A stretch of DNA of 64,000 bases from Apodemus sylvaticus (lineage: Eukaryota; Chordata; Mammalia; Rodentia; Muridae): positions 135,635,325-135,699,324 of the forward strand of contig NC_067495.1 of assembly GCF_947179515.1 (NCBI RefSeq). The letters run 5' to 3'. Shown piece after piece: positions 12,901-22,982 of this stretch. The notes below the pieces were generated by a model, which worked only from the letters and a program-made list of their open reading frames with translations, did no database searches and was not told the DNA's origin. Positions within the stretch are counted from its first letter, which is position 1; each line of letters starts with the position of its first letter. A program made the position numbers and the translations under genes.

Positions 12901-13817
12901 TTGGAGGCACTCAGGGCTATGAGTTTTCCTCTTAGTACTGCTTTCATTGTGTCCCATAGATTTGGGTATGTTGTGTCTTCATTTTAATTAAGTTCTAAAA
13001 AGTCTTTAATTTCTTTATTTCTTCCTTGACCAAGGAATCATTGAGTAGAATATTGTTCAGTTTCCACACGTATGTGGGTTTTCTCTTGGTTTTTTTTGCT
13101 ATTGAAGACCACTTTTACTCCATAGTGATCTGATAGGAGGCATGGGATTAGTTAGATTTTCTTATATTTGTTGAGGTCTGTCTTGTGACCAATTATATGG
13201 TCGATTTTGGAGAAAGTACCATGAGGTGCTGAGAAAAAAGTATATTCTTTTGCTTTAGGATTGAATGTTCTATATATATATATATCTGTTAAATCTAATT
13301 GGTCCAAAGCTTCAATTAGTTTCACTGTGTCCCTGTTCAGTTTCTGTTTTCCTAATCGGTCCATTGAGGAAAGTGCAGTGTTGAAGTCACCCACAATTAT
13401 TGTGTTAGGTGCAATGTGTGCTTTGAGCTTTAGTAAAGTTTCTTTTATGAATGAGAGTGCCCTTGCATTTGGAGCATAGATGTTCAGGATTGAGAGTTCT
13501 TCTTGTTGTATTTTTCCTTTGATCTGCAAGAAGTGTCCCTCAGAGTCTCTTTTGATGACTGGGTTGAAAGTCAATTTTATCTGATATTAGAATGGCTACT
13601 CCAGCTTGTTTCCTGAGACCACTTGCTTGTAAAATTGTCTTCCAGCCTTTTACTCTAAGGTAGTGTTTGTCTTTGACATGAGGTGTGTTTCCTGTATGCA
13701 GCAAAATGTAGGGTCCTGTTTATGTATCCAGTCGGTTAGTCTTTGTCTTTTTATTGGGGCATCGAGCCCATTGATGTTAAGAGATATTAAGGAATAGTGA
13801 TTATTACTTCCTGTCAT
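9961..13817 (-). pseudogene. L1 ORF2 pseudogene (endonuclease/reverse transcriptase)
   Basis: About 3.86 kb, the normal length of ORF2, but broken into many frames. It starts near 13817 (MTGSNNHYSLISLNINGLD) and ends at the TAA at 9961-9963. Recognisable pieces are: apurinic-type endonuclease with 'IYAPNARA', 'GDFNTALS' and 'SKIDHIIGHK' (13574-13152); reverse transcriptase with 'NKSTGPDGF' and 'FRPISFMNIDAKILNKILAN' (12947-12156) and 'SGTRQGCPLSPYLFNIVLE' (11968-11762); and the C-terminal domain (11013-10117). An insertion or duplication of T/G-rich sequence near 11220-11260 also disrupts the frame. Not translatable as one protein. Confidence 0.95.
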
Positions 13818-13880
13818 TTTTGATGTTATTTTTTTAAATTTGATTGGTTATCTTCTTTTGGGCTTGATGAAAGAAGGTTA

Positions 13881-15087
13881 CTATCTTGCTTTTTCCAGGG
13901 TGCAGTTTCCCTCCTTGTATTGGTGTTTTCCTCCTATTATCCTTTGTAGGGCTGGGTTTGTGGATAGATATTGGGTAAACTTGGTTTTGTCATGGAATAT
14001 CTTAGTTTCTCCATCTATGGTGACTGAGAGTTTTGCTGGCTATGGTAGTTTTGGCTGGCATTTGTGTTCTCTTAGAGTCTGCATGAGATCTGCCCAGGAT
14101 CTTCTAGCCTTCATAGTCTCAGGTGAGAAGTCTGCTGTGATTCTCATAGGTCTTCCTTTATATGTTACTTGGCCTTTTTTTCTTACTGCCTTTAATATTC
14201 TTTCTTTGTTTAGTACATTTGGGGTTTTGATTATTATGTGACGGGAGGTATTTCTGTTCTGGTCCAGTCTGTTTGGAGTTCTGTAGGCTTCTTGTATACT
14301 CATGGGCATCTCTCTCTTTAGGTTAGGGAAGTTTTCTTCCATAATTTTACTGAAGATATTTGCTGGCCCTTTAAATTGTAAATCTTCACACTCATCTATA
14401 CCTATAATCCTTAGGTTTTGTCTTCTCATTGTGTCATGGATTTCCTGGATGTTTTGGGTTATAAGCTTTTTGCATTTTGCATTTTCTTTAACTGTTGAGT
14501 CCATGGTTTCTATGGTATTTTCAGCATCTGAGATTCTTTCTTCTATCTCTTGTATTCTGTTGTTGATATTTGCATCTATGTACCCTGATTTCTTCCCAAG
14601 GTTTTCTATCTCCAATGTTGTCTCCCTTTGAATTTTCTTAGTTGTTAAAATCTACTGATTTTAGATCCTGGATGGTTTTGCTTAGCTCCTTCACTTTCTT
14701 GTTTGTGTTTTCCTATAATTCTTTAAGAGATTTTTGTGTTTCCTCTTTCATGACCTCAGCCTGTTGTTCAAAATTCTCTTTTATTTCTTTAAGTGATTTT
14801 TGCGTTTCCTCCTTATTGGCTTTTGTATTCTCCTGAATTTCTTTCAATGATTTTTGTGTTTCCCTTGTAAGGGCTTCTAACTTTTGATCCATTTTCTCCT
14901 CAATTTCTTTAAGTACGTCCTTCATGTGTTCCTGTACCAGCATCATGACCAGTGATTTTAAATCCAAATCTTGTTTTTCTGGTGTGATGGGGTATCCAGG
15001 ACATGCTGTTAAAGTAGAATTTGGTTCAGATGCTGCCATATTGCCTTGATTTCTGTTAGTGACGTTCCTGCTTTTGCCTTTTGCCAT
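13881..15087 (-). pseudogene. L1 ORF1 pseudogene (RNA-binding chaperone)
   Basis: L1 ORF1p is a trimeric RNA-binding protein that coats L1 RNA in the ribonucleoprotein particle. The start is the ATG at 15087, giving MAKGKSRNVTNRN. The N-terminal part is rich in Lys/Glu heptads (coiled coil, repeated 'TQKSLKEI'-type units) over 15087-14713. The RRM and C-terminal domain follow in 14615-14040, with 'ADFSPETMKARRSW' and 'LREHKCQPKL'. A break lies between these two frames. A premature stop follows CQPKLP at about 14040, and the expected terminal stop is at 13881-13883. Non-functional. Confidence 0.93.
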
Positions 15088-15554
15088 CTAGTTCTCACTG
15101 ATGTTAGTTGGTCTTGTCAATGGTGGACTTACCAGTGCAAGCTGCCTCTTCCCAGCTGGCCTCTCGTCCACACCAGGACTCTTGCACTTCCTGGAGACAA
15201 GAGTGCTGTGGCCCAGGCTGTTCAGATCCTGAAGCAGACACCTGAAGGCTCCCACCCGGGGCCTGCTGGACTCACGAAAGCCCACTGTCTCCTCCCAATC
15301 AGCCTCCTAGGTGCCCCTCTGGCCTCTTGCAGGGCCTGGAGATTTGGTGGTATAGTCCAGGCTGTTCTGGATCCAGAAGCGGAGATCTGAGGGCACCAGC
15401 CAGAGGCCTAAGGACTGGAACCTAAGCTCTGTGGTGCTGACTCACTGGAGCAAGCTGTGTCCTCCCAGTCTGACTCAGGGTGCACACCAGTCCTCTTGCA
15501 CTTCCTGGAGACAGAGTGCTGTGGCCCAGGCTGTTCAGATCCCGAAGCAGACCT
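15088..15554 (-). promoter_or_regulatory. L1 5' UTR with monomer-like repeats
   Basis: GC-richer stretch upstream of ORF1. The block 'cttgcacttcctggagac' occurs at 15181 and again at 15495. 'caggctgttc' occurs at about 15217, 15358 and 15527, so the region is built of partial tandem units. Rodent L1 5' UTRs carry the internal RNA polymerase II promoter in such monomers. Activity here is not shown. Confidence 0.75.
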
Positions 15555-15905
15555 AGATGCACTCTTAAAACAGGCATCCTGTTCCTCTGGCTCTTACAAT
15601 CGTTATAGCACCTCTTCTGGTTTGTTCTTCATGCCTGTGGTGGAGGAATTGGATTAAAATGTGCCACTTGGGGCTGGACATCACAGGGTCCCTTGTTCTC
15701 TGCAATTTGATCAGTTCTGGTTTTCTGTTATAATCTCAGTTTATTGCACAGATGTTTCTTCATATTGGAGCTTTTTCAGCTTCAGTTCTCTTGCACATAG
15801 CTTTGGAGGTTTTCTCTACCTTGTAGGATTTCAGCTCCGATGATGTCTATTGAGGCACAGAATTTCATTCTCCAGAACTTTTATGTGGAGAATCTATGCT
15901 ACAAA
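15555..15905 (-). mobile_element. Old rodent L1 3' UTR, 5' half (host of L1 insertion)
   Basis: Continuation of the element at 9290-9687 after the full-length L1. It begins with the second target copy AGATGCACTC (15555-15564) and carries old L1 3' UTR landmarks such as 'cctctggctcttacaatc' and 'tctgcaatttgatcagtt'. Confidence 0.8.
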
Positions 15906-17837
15906 AAAAAAAAATACCAAGCTAAACAAAATTTATCCCCTCTACCATCAACAGTGAGAGTGGAGCACTGAAGGTTTTAGAAAGTGGGGTGAGTGTATAT
16001 AAGAACATGATGATGGTACATCAGGAAGTCCAGGCTCATAGATTATGTAAGATAGTGAGAAGAAGGAAAGGTCATATAAGTTTTAGGGGTTAATGATGTA
16101 GCAATGCAGGCTCATTCACTGAAACAAATATTCTACTTTAATAGAGATGTAAACAGCAAATAGGCTGTGAATGAGGTGTGAGGGATAGATGGGAAACCTC
16201 TGTATCTTCTGCTAAATTTGGCTTGCAAATATGAATTGCTCTAAAAATAGGTTTTAAAGGAGAATGGGAGAAAGAGCAAGACAGAGAGACAGAAGGGATT
16301 TATATGTTTATTCTACTGAGAAAATAAAGCAAACCAGGTAACATGGTGGCTTTAGGTTTCCTGGTTTGTGCATCTGTCAGTAGAGATAAACCAGAAGGTA
16401 AGAACACAGTGCTGGCAGTTATTCTGGGGTACAGATATTACATTTGGCAGATTAGCAAATTAAAGCACAGGTGCTCAGTTAGATTAGAATTTCAGGTAAA
16501 TGGCAAATAATATTTCAGTTTTAATTTTTCCAAAGTATTAAACATAATATACATGTACTACCTCAAACAATCATATATTTGAAATTGCTGCTTTGCTCTA
16601 TACCTTACACGTTATCTCACATCCCTAGTATAGGATGCACAGTAGTTTGGCACAGGGAAAGTAGTAACTGAATGAGGCCACCACATTTTGAAATCTACTG
16701 ATGTTGTTCAATTGCTAAGTTTTGTTTCTTCAAATTTGACACTATTCTGAAACTGAATCCAAATTATGCACATAATTTTCTTTCATCTTCTGAATTGAGC
16801 TTCTGCAACAAAAAATTTTAATCTGATTTTCATGTCTTCTATTCTAAACTCTGGGAAAAGAAGGTAATTAGTATAAAGGCACCAGAAAAGCACATCTATA
16901 CAATAGCTGAGAGGCGATGCCTATTACCATATATGATGGCAGTAGCCACTGGGCAAATGTCTGAAAATCAAAAATAACCTTAAACACAGACACTGAGAAA
17001 GATACCATTGATGATATATACATGAATGTTATGTGTTATAAGGTTTATAAATATGCTTCTTTATTTAATATGCATGGTTTCAAAAACAGAAACAGAAATA
17101 AAGAAGTGTTCCTTTACTTTTCATTAAGTAATTGGTCAGGGATATTAAGGAACATCAGAATGTGATTTCTCAGTCACTCTAGGAAAACATCCATCCCACT
17201 GATAAAGGTGTCTTTCATTTTTTGTTTAATATAGACTCGAGAGAAGTTACATAAATATATGAAAAACAGGTGCATTTTCTAGATAAATGTATTTGATTCC
17301 TGAATCTTTCTTACATCAATTATTCAGAAGATAACTTGGTGAGAAATGTAAAAAATATGGAATTATTGTGTACACACCACTTTGCAGTTTATAAGACTCT
17401 TAGATGTTCCTCTGTGTATGTAGTTTTCCACAGTTTACAAAGCCTTTATGCTTTGGATTAGCTGTTTAATTTGCTTGTCACAAGAGTTCAATGGTTTAAG
17501 CATAGCCGAGAATAAGAACTTAAGGTACTTGCTGGTACACAGCCAGGATCTGGAAAAGGGCATCACTGTTTGGTCCTCATTGCTTTTTCCATGAAACCAC
17601 ATTGACTTGGGTAAGGTTCAGGAGAAAATTTATTTAGCATTCATGTTGTGACTCAAATTACTTGGGTAATTTAGATGTGTGTTAAATACAATTTTATTTG
17701 CCCCAGTTTTAAAGACCTTTTCACAATCAGTCATTTCTCAAAATTGCATAGACATGAAATCCATCATAGGGAACATATTTGCTGTCCTCTTTGTTATTTG
17801 TTTTGGGAATGAATTTCTCAGACTTTTTCTTTCCTTT
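15906..17837. other. Unique DNA, no gene seen
   Basis: AT-rich, with no repeat family or coding region that I recognise. Only short open frames occur. Confidence 0.5.
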
Positions 17838-18690
17838 TTTATTCAAGAGGGAAGTAAGAACACTTTACGATAAAATTAAAGATTCACATGGAAAATATTT
17901 CAGATAAACATGTTAAAATTGACAATTTTCATGGAAAATTAAAGAGTAAAGTGGCAGACATATAAAACACTGCTAAATTAATTGAAACATGGAATAGAAA
18001 CATTTTATGATAAAATTGAAGATTTATGAGGAAAATATTTCTGATAAATTTGTAGAAAAAATTAGAAAAATATGTTATAAATGAAGATTATCATGGAAAA
18101 TTTTATATAGATATAATAATGGTAGGCATAGGTTGATTAAAAGTGGAATTATAAACATTTTCTGGTAAACTTGAAGATTTACATGGAAAATATTCCTGAT
18201 AAAATTGAAGAAATATATATTAAGAAATATATAGAACAACATGTTAAAATTAGAGATTATTATGGAAATTATACAGATAAAAGGATAGGCATAAAAATAA
18301 TTCTAAGTTTATTGAAGGTGGAATTATAAACATTTTCAGATAAAATTGAAGATTTACATGGAAAATATTTCTGGTAAAATTCAAGAAGTATATAGACAAC
18401 CACGTTAAAATTGACTACTTCATGAAAAATTTCACATATAAAATGGTAGATATAAAAACTCTTTCTAAATTAGTTGAAAGTGGAATTAAAACCATTTGTG
18501 ATAAAATCAAAGGTTTACATTGAAAACATATCTGATAAAATAGAGGAAATATATAGAAAGACATTAAAATTGAAGATTATGAAATATAATGCAGATAAAA
18601 TGGTAGACATAAAAAGTCCTTACTAAATTAATTAAAAGGGGAAATACAAATATTTTCTGATAAAATTGAAGATTTACATAAGAAATATTT
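17838..18690. repeat. AT-rich tandem repeat, ~160-bp period (copy A)
   Basis: Five tandem units plus a partial one, recognised by the recurring motif 'ttctgataaaattgaagatt' near 17865, 18005, 18160, 18335, 18495 and 18655 (spacing roughly 140-175 bp). Each unit also carries versions of 'catggaaaatatttctg', 'ttaaaattgaagattatcatgg' and 'aaattaattgaaagtgg'. It ends abruptly at 18690 against L1 sequence. A second copy is at 31003-31856. Resembles a satellite or minisatellite. I cannot assign a named family. Confidence 0.9.
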
Positions 18691-18849
18691 TGTTAGTCTA
18701 CGTCTTTTTATTGGGGAGTTGAGTCCATTGTTGTTAAGAGATATTAAGAAATAGTGATTGTTGCTTCCTGTTACTTTTGATGTTATTTTTATGTTTGTGT
18801 GGGCATCTTCTTTTGGGTTTGTTGGAAGAAGATTACTTTCTTGCTTGTT

Positions 18850-19925
18850 CTAGGGTGTAGCTTCCATCCTTGTGTTGGCATTTTCCATCAATTGTCCTTT
18901 GTAGGGCTGGATTTGTGGACAGATATTATGTAAATTTGATTTATCATGGAATATCTTGGTTTCTCCATTTTTGTTGATTGAGAGTTTTGCTGGGTATAGT
19001 AGCCTAGGCTGGCATTTGTGTTCTCTTAGGGTCTTCATGAGGTCTGCCCAGGATCTTGTAGCTTTCACGGTCTCTGGTGAGAAGTCTGGTGTAATTATGA
19101 TAGGTCTGCCTTTATAAGTTACTTGCCCTTTCCCCCTGACTGCTTTTAATATTCTTTCTTTGTTTAGTGGATTTTGTGTCTTGATTATTATGTGCTGGGA
19201 GGACTTTATGTTCTGGTCCAGTCTGTTTGGAAATCTGAAGGCTTCTTGTATGTTCATGGGCATGTCTTTCTCTAGGTTAGTGAAATTTTATACAGTTTTG
19301 TTGAAGATATTTATTGGGCCTATATTACATTTAAGATGTAAATCCTCGCTCTTGTCTATACCTATAACCATTAGGTTTGGTCTTCTCATTGTGTCCTGGA
19401 TGTTTTCGGTTACCAGCTTTATGCATTTTGCATTTTCTTTGACTGTTAAGTAAATATTTTCTATGGAATCTTCAGTACCTGAGATTCTTTCTTCTATCTC
19501 TTGTATTCTGTTGTTAATGCTTGCATCTATGACTCCTGAATTCTTTCCAAGGTTTTCTATCTTCAGAGAAGTCTCACTTTGTGATTTCTTTATTGTTTCT
19601 ACTTCCACTTTTAGATCCTGGATAGTTTTGTTCAGTTCCTTGACTTGATTTTTTGTGTTTTCCTGTAATTCTTTAAGTGATCTTTGTCTTTCCTCTTTAA
19701 GAACTTTTACCTGTTGACCCATGTTCTCCTGTATTTCTTTAAGGGAGTTACTTAAGTCTTTCTTGAAGCCCTCTATCAGTATCATGACATACGATTTTAA
19801 ATCCTACTCTTGCTTTTCTGGTGTGTTGGGGTATCCAGGACTTGCTGTGGTGGGAGAACTGAGTTCAAATGCTGCCATGTGGCCTTGGTTTCTGTTGGTA
19901 GGGTTCTTGTGCTTGCTTTCACCAT
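18850..19925 (-). pseudogene. L1 ORF1 pseudogene (copy A)
   Basis: ORF1 remnant: ATG at 19923-19925, terminal TAG at 18850-18852. A coiled-coil part (19785-19288; 'IQENMGQQVKVLKEE' and similar heptads) is separated by an in-frame TAA near 19285 from the RRM/C-terminal part (19263-18850; 'PDFSPETVKATRSWADLM'). An early stop and frameshift also lie near the N terminus. The TAA is shared with copy B. Confidence 0.9.
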
Positions 19926-20014
19926 CTGGTTATCTCTGGTGCTAGTTGGTATTGTTGTCTCTGGCTGGAGTTTTTTCCTCCTGTGGGCCTGTAAGCCTGT
20001 CTCCTTATTCTTCT

Positions 20015-20296
20015 GAGTTCAAAAGTGAAAGAACTCCTGGGAGATCTTTCTCTTTCCTGGCGGTCTATGCACAGAAGGCTGTGGAGTTTCCTGGCTCCCT
20101 GGTGTAAATTGTGGCAGGAAGACTTCTGTCCCAGCTGCTCCACTGATCTTATGCCCTTTGTGCTCCTAGCTGTTCTCCTCCAGAGAGAAGGTGGAGATTT
20201 CACCTCTGTACTCTGAAGTGAAAGAACTGCTGGGAGATCACTCTCTCCTGGAGGGCTATGCACAGAAGGCTGTGGAGTTTCCTGGCTCCCTGGTGC
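20015..20296 (-). promoter_or_regulatory. L1 5' UTR monomers (copy A)
   Basis: One full monomer and part of a second. 'aagtgaaagaact' recurs at 20023 and 20216, a period of 193 bp, and 'cagaaggctgtggagtttcc' recurs likewise. This is the organisation of rodent L1 monomeric promoters. Present activity unknown. Confidence 0.75.
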
Positions 20297-20404
20297 TTAT
20301 TCCATCTTTCATGTCCAAGTCTCATCCTGAAGTGAAGCTGAGGCAGAAACTGAAGCATAGGCCCTGAAGGAACACAGCTTACTGCCTTGCCCTCTGCTGC
20401 TTTC

Positions 20405-20462
20405 TGTAGTGGTTTGAGTAAGAATGGTCCCCACAGGCTTATATATTTGAATCCCCCAGATT
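20405..20462 (+). mobile_element. URR1-like fragment
   Basis: Short 5' fragment with 'gtggtttgagtaagaatgg' and 'ggcttatatatttgaat', as at the start of other URR1-like copies in this window. Confidence 0.6.
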
Positions 20463-21424
20463 GTTATTTCATTATAAAATACCAAGCCAATTGCTGAATG
20501 CCCTCCAAAATGAAAAGTTCCTCATTTTCCCTATCATGCTACCTTCTGAATACTTGAAGCAAGAATGATGCAGGTATAGAATATACTTATCTATAGAATA
20601 TACCTATTTTGCACATTGTAATTTAGCTTCTCATGTGTTCTTACAAAAACTGACAGGTAGCTTCACCAATGGAATGGACATTTTCCTAGTGTGAACATGT
20701 CAGTGTGTGTGTTTGGGGGGCTGGTTTAGTTAGTAGAGAAATAAAATTTCACGTAAATTTTTTTTGAGAGAATGATGGACGTTTTCCAAAAAGAGCAGAT
20801 GTTTATCTTTAAAATTCTTTTCATATTTGCATTTCAATATGATTCCCACTGGAATGTAAAAACCTAGTGAGCAAGGATTCTAGCTCATGGCAAGTTCTGT
20901 CTGGTTCACAGGATTTCAGAACATCATCTGTTGTTGCCAAGGAAGTCAGTTTTACTGAAGCTCAAACATAAACACAGGGAAACTTTGTGTAGAGAGGACA
21001 AATACCACTTGTTATTTAGTTCCCAGTCAGAAGAACTGCCATAGAATTTAGCAACACAAATGGTACCCAATTGAAATTAAGGAAATACAGATGATAGGCG
21101 CAGTAGAGAGGGAACTGGACAAAGTATGAGTCTAGTCTTCTATCTTTAGGTCAACAGAGACAATTGTACATACTGTTACATAAAATATGTTTTGGAATAT
21201 ATATGCACACACTAGAGAACATGCTAACTAACATATATGAGCTTAACTTTAGCTTTTGTTGTAAGAACTACTTTTATTATTTATTACATTATTTGCTAAT
21301 CATGTGTCTCATTTGGGCATTTTAATGCTAACTCATTTCCCTCCCTGTTTCTCATATGATCTTGGTCATTATGTTCCTAGCACCTTTCCTTGTCCACAGT
21401 AGTCTCCCTTTTGCTTTCCATTAG
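20463..21424. other. Unique DNA, no gene seen
   Basis: No recognisable repeat or coding region. Confidence 0.5.
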
Positions 21425-21792
21425 GCGGTAGTCAATATCAATTGTCAACCCCATAGAATCCAAAATCTCTTGGTATATGGGCCTCTGAACATATCTTTGG
21501 GGGATTATCCTGATGACATCAGTTGTGGTGGAAAGATACCCACCATGAATGTTACCAATCCATGGACTAGGCTCCTAGGATACACATAAAGAATACAGTG
21601 AATCATCTTTGCTTCCAGACTATGGATATAATGCACCTTGATTTTTTGCTGTCAGTGATTTCCTACTATGATGAACTATACCTTCTAATTGTGAGCCAAA
21701 AAAATGAATCTTTTGTTCCTTAATTTCATTTCTCAGAGTATCTTAAAGTTGGTATATCGGCTTTGGAACAGGTCTTTCAAGAACAGCAAAAC
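21425..21792 (+). mobile_element. Probable ERVL/MaLR-type LTR fragment
   Basis: Begins with 'caattgtcaac' and ends with 'gtgagccaaaaaaatgaa' and 'ttaaagttggtat', an arrangement shared with the other 'gtcaacttgac' type LTRs in the window (22336, 37365, 54202). Non-coding. The family was recalled by pattern only, and the copy is old and diverged. Confidence 0.5.
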
Positions 21793-21793
21793 A

Positions 21794-21828
<35 letters not shown>

Positions 21829-22023
21829 ATTTATAATTTTGTTTTACTTTCCTCCTCGGGTCATTGTCAATGGAAACATACAGACATACACAGACAGACA
21901 GACAGACAGACACACACACACACACACACACACACACTTATTTATAATTTTGTTTTACTTTCTTCCTCAGGTCATTGTCAATGGAAACATACAGACATAC
22001 ACGGACAGACAGACAGACAGACA

Positions 22024-22056
<33 letters not shown>
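21793..22056. repeat. CA/CAGA microsatellite with 111-bp duplication
   Basis: Three (CA)n/(CAGA)n blocks separated by two near-identical copies of a non-repetitive spacer, starting 'cttatttataattttg' at 21826 and at 21937. The repeat unit is thus 111 bp and includes both spacer and microsatellite. The open frames here encode His-Thr runs and are artefacts. Confidence 0.93.
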
Positions 22057-22109
22057 CCGAAGTTCCACCTATTAAGAAAATGTAGTATTTGTGTGTCTAA
22101 ATTTCCCTT

Positions 22110-22335
22110 ATTTTATTTATAATAGTTTCCAATTCCATTTACTTTCCTGCAAATATCTTCTCATTTTTAATGGCTGAATAAAAGTGCATTATGTACGTTT
22201 GCTGCTTTATTTATCCACTCATTTGTTGTAGTTCATCTAGGATGGTTCCATTTTCTACCTATTATGAATTAATAATTAATAAAAATTCATTAAAATGTGT
22301 GTGTAGGTATCTCTGGGTAGGAGGTAGAGTCTTCT
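22110..22335 (-). mobile_element. Ancient L1 fragment
   Basis: Antisense ancient L1 sequence near the end of ORF2 and the 3' UTR, with 'aatggctgaataaaagtgc' and 'tttatccactcattt'. Strongly diverged. Probably belongs with the ancient L1 continuing at 22900 and 24898. Confidence 0.6.
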
Positions 22336-22756
22336 GAGTGCTGTCTTCACTACTTTCGTGTTGCTATGATAAAAATAAGTTGGCGAAAGCTATTTAGGGA
22401 AAGAAGGGTTAATTTTGGCTCACAGTTGGAAAGTATTGGCTATGACTGCAGAGTGGGAATAATACCAGGAGTGGGAAGCAGCGTGGTCCACTGCTTCTGC
22501 AGTCAGAAAAAGAGAGTAATGCAAGTCACAGCTCAGGTAGCTTTCTCTTTTCATATGGTATCCAGACCAGGAGTGCAGAGAAGAAAGTGCCTCCCTCACA
22601 TTAAGGATATCTTTCTCCATCTCCATCAACATGAACATAGTCATTTGAAGGCATGCCTGGATGATAACAAGATTTCAATATTTTCTCACAGCTGTACAGG
22701 AGGCTTCTTTGCAATCTCTGTCAAGTTGACAACCAATACTAGCATCACAGGTAAAT
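22336..22756 (-). mobile_element. Probable ERVL-type solo LTR, antisense
   Basis: The minus strand starts with TGTGATG at about 22756 and carries 'ttgtcaacttgac' nearby. The plus strand starts with 'gtgttgctatgat' and 'gggaaagaagggttaattttggc', the antisense of the 3' part of this LTR type. The 152-codon frame across it has no viral or host protein similarity that I recognise. Confidence 0.55.
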
Positions 22757-22966
22757 CTCCAGGAGCGATATACAAAATTATTCCAATTAATCTATGGGCT
22801 AATGAACTGAAAGGCCAGTTCTAAAAAGAAGAAAACCAAATGTTCAAGGAATTCTATAAAAATGTACCCAGCATCCTTAATGTGACTACATTATTTTATG
22901 CACCAAAATTTTGCGTTTGATATTGTCCTCATTTATTTGTTCTGGATATCAACCTGTCTGAAGCGT
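22757..22966. mobile_element. Ancient L1, possibly inverted piece
   Basis: About 22775-22880 reads like L1 ORF2 in the plus sense ('gaactgaaaggccagttct'), while flanking ancient L1 sequence is antisense, as if a segment were inverted. From about 22920 it is antisense again. The target copy for the following young L1 starts at 22967. Confidence 0.4.
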
Positions 22967-22982
22967 AGGTGGCAATTATCTT

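Larger units (their letters stand above)
9688..15554 (-). mobile_element. Full-length L1 LINE, inactivated
   Basis: Essentially complete L1 of about 5.87 kb on the minus strand. In element order: 5' UTR with repeated monomer-like blocks (15554-15088), ORF1 (15087-13881), ORF2 (13817-9961), 3' UTR and poly(A), seen as a T run at 9690-9710. The ends are set by a perfect 10-bp target duplication, AGATGCACTC, at 9678-9687 and 15555-15564. Both flanks are halves of the same older L1 3' UTR, which confirms a clean insertion. Both ORFs carry stops and frameshifts, so the copy is not competent. The number of lesions suggests an age intermediate between the old tails and the young copies at 22983 and 59019. 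Confidence 0.95.
18691..20296 (-). mobile_element. 3'-truncated L1 5' segment (copy A)
   Basis: Minus-strand L1 holding part of a monomeric 5' UTR (20296 to about 19930), a broken ORF1 (19925-18850) and only the first ~30 codons of ORF2 ('SLNNNGLNSPIKRRRLT'), where it is cut at 18691 and joined to the tandem repeat. Loss of the 3' end is the reverse of normal L1 5' truncation, so this probably arose by recombination or deletion rather than by a single insertion. Copy B at 31857 has the identical junction. Confidence 0.9.

Noticed and set aside
17838..18690. CRISPR-like or centromeric array
   Set aside because: Units are degenerate, contiguous and lack unique spacers. No CENP-B box-like sequence is seen. 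It is a short eukaryotic tandem repeat.
21704..22122. Two overlapping ~120-residue His-Thr-rich frames
   Set aside because: Produced by the CA/CAGA microsatellite and its 111-bp duplication.
22366..22824. 152-residue frame
   Set aside because: Falls across an antisense LTR-type repeat and adjoining ancient L1. It resembles no known protein.
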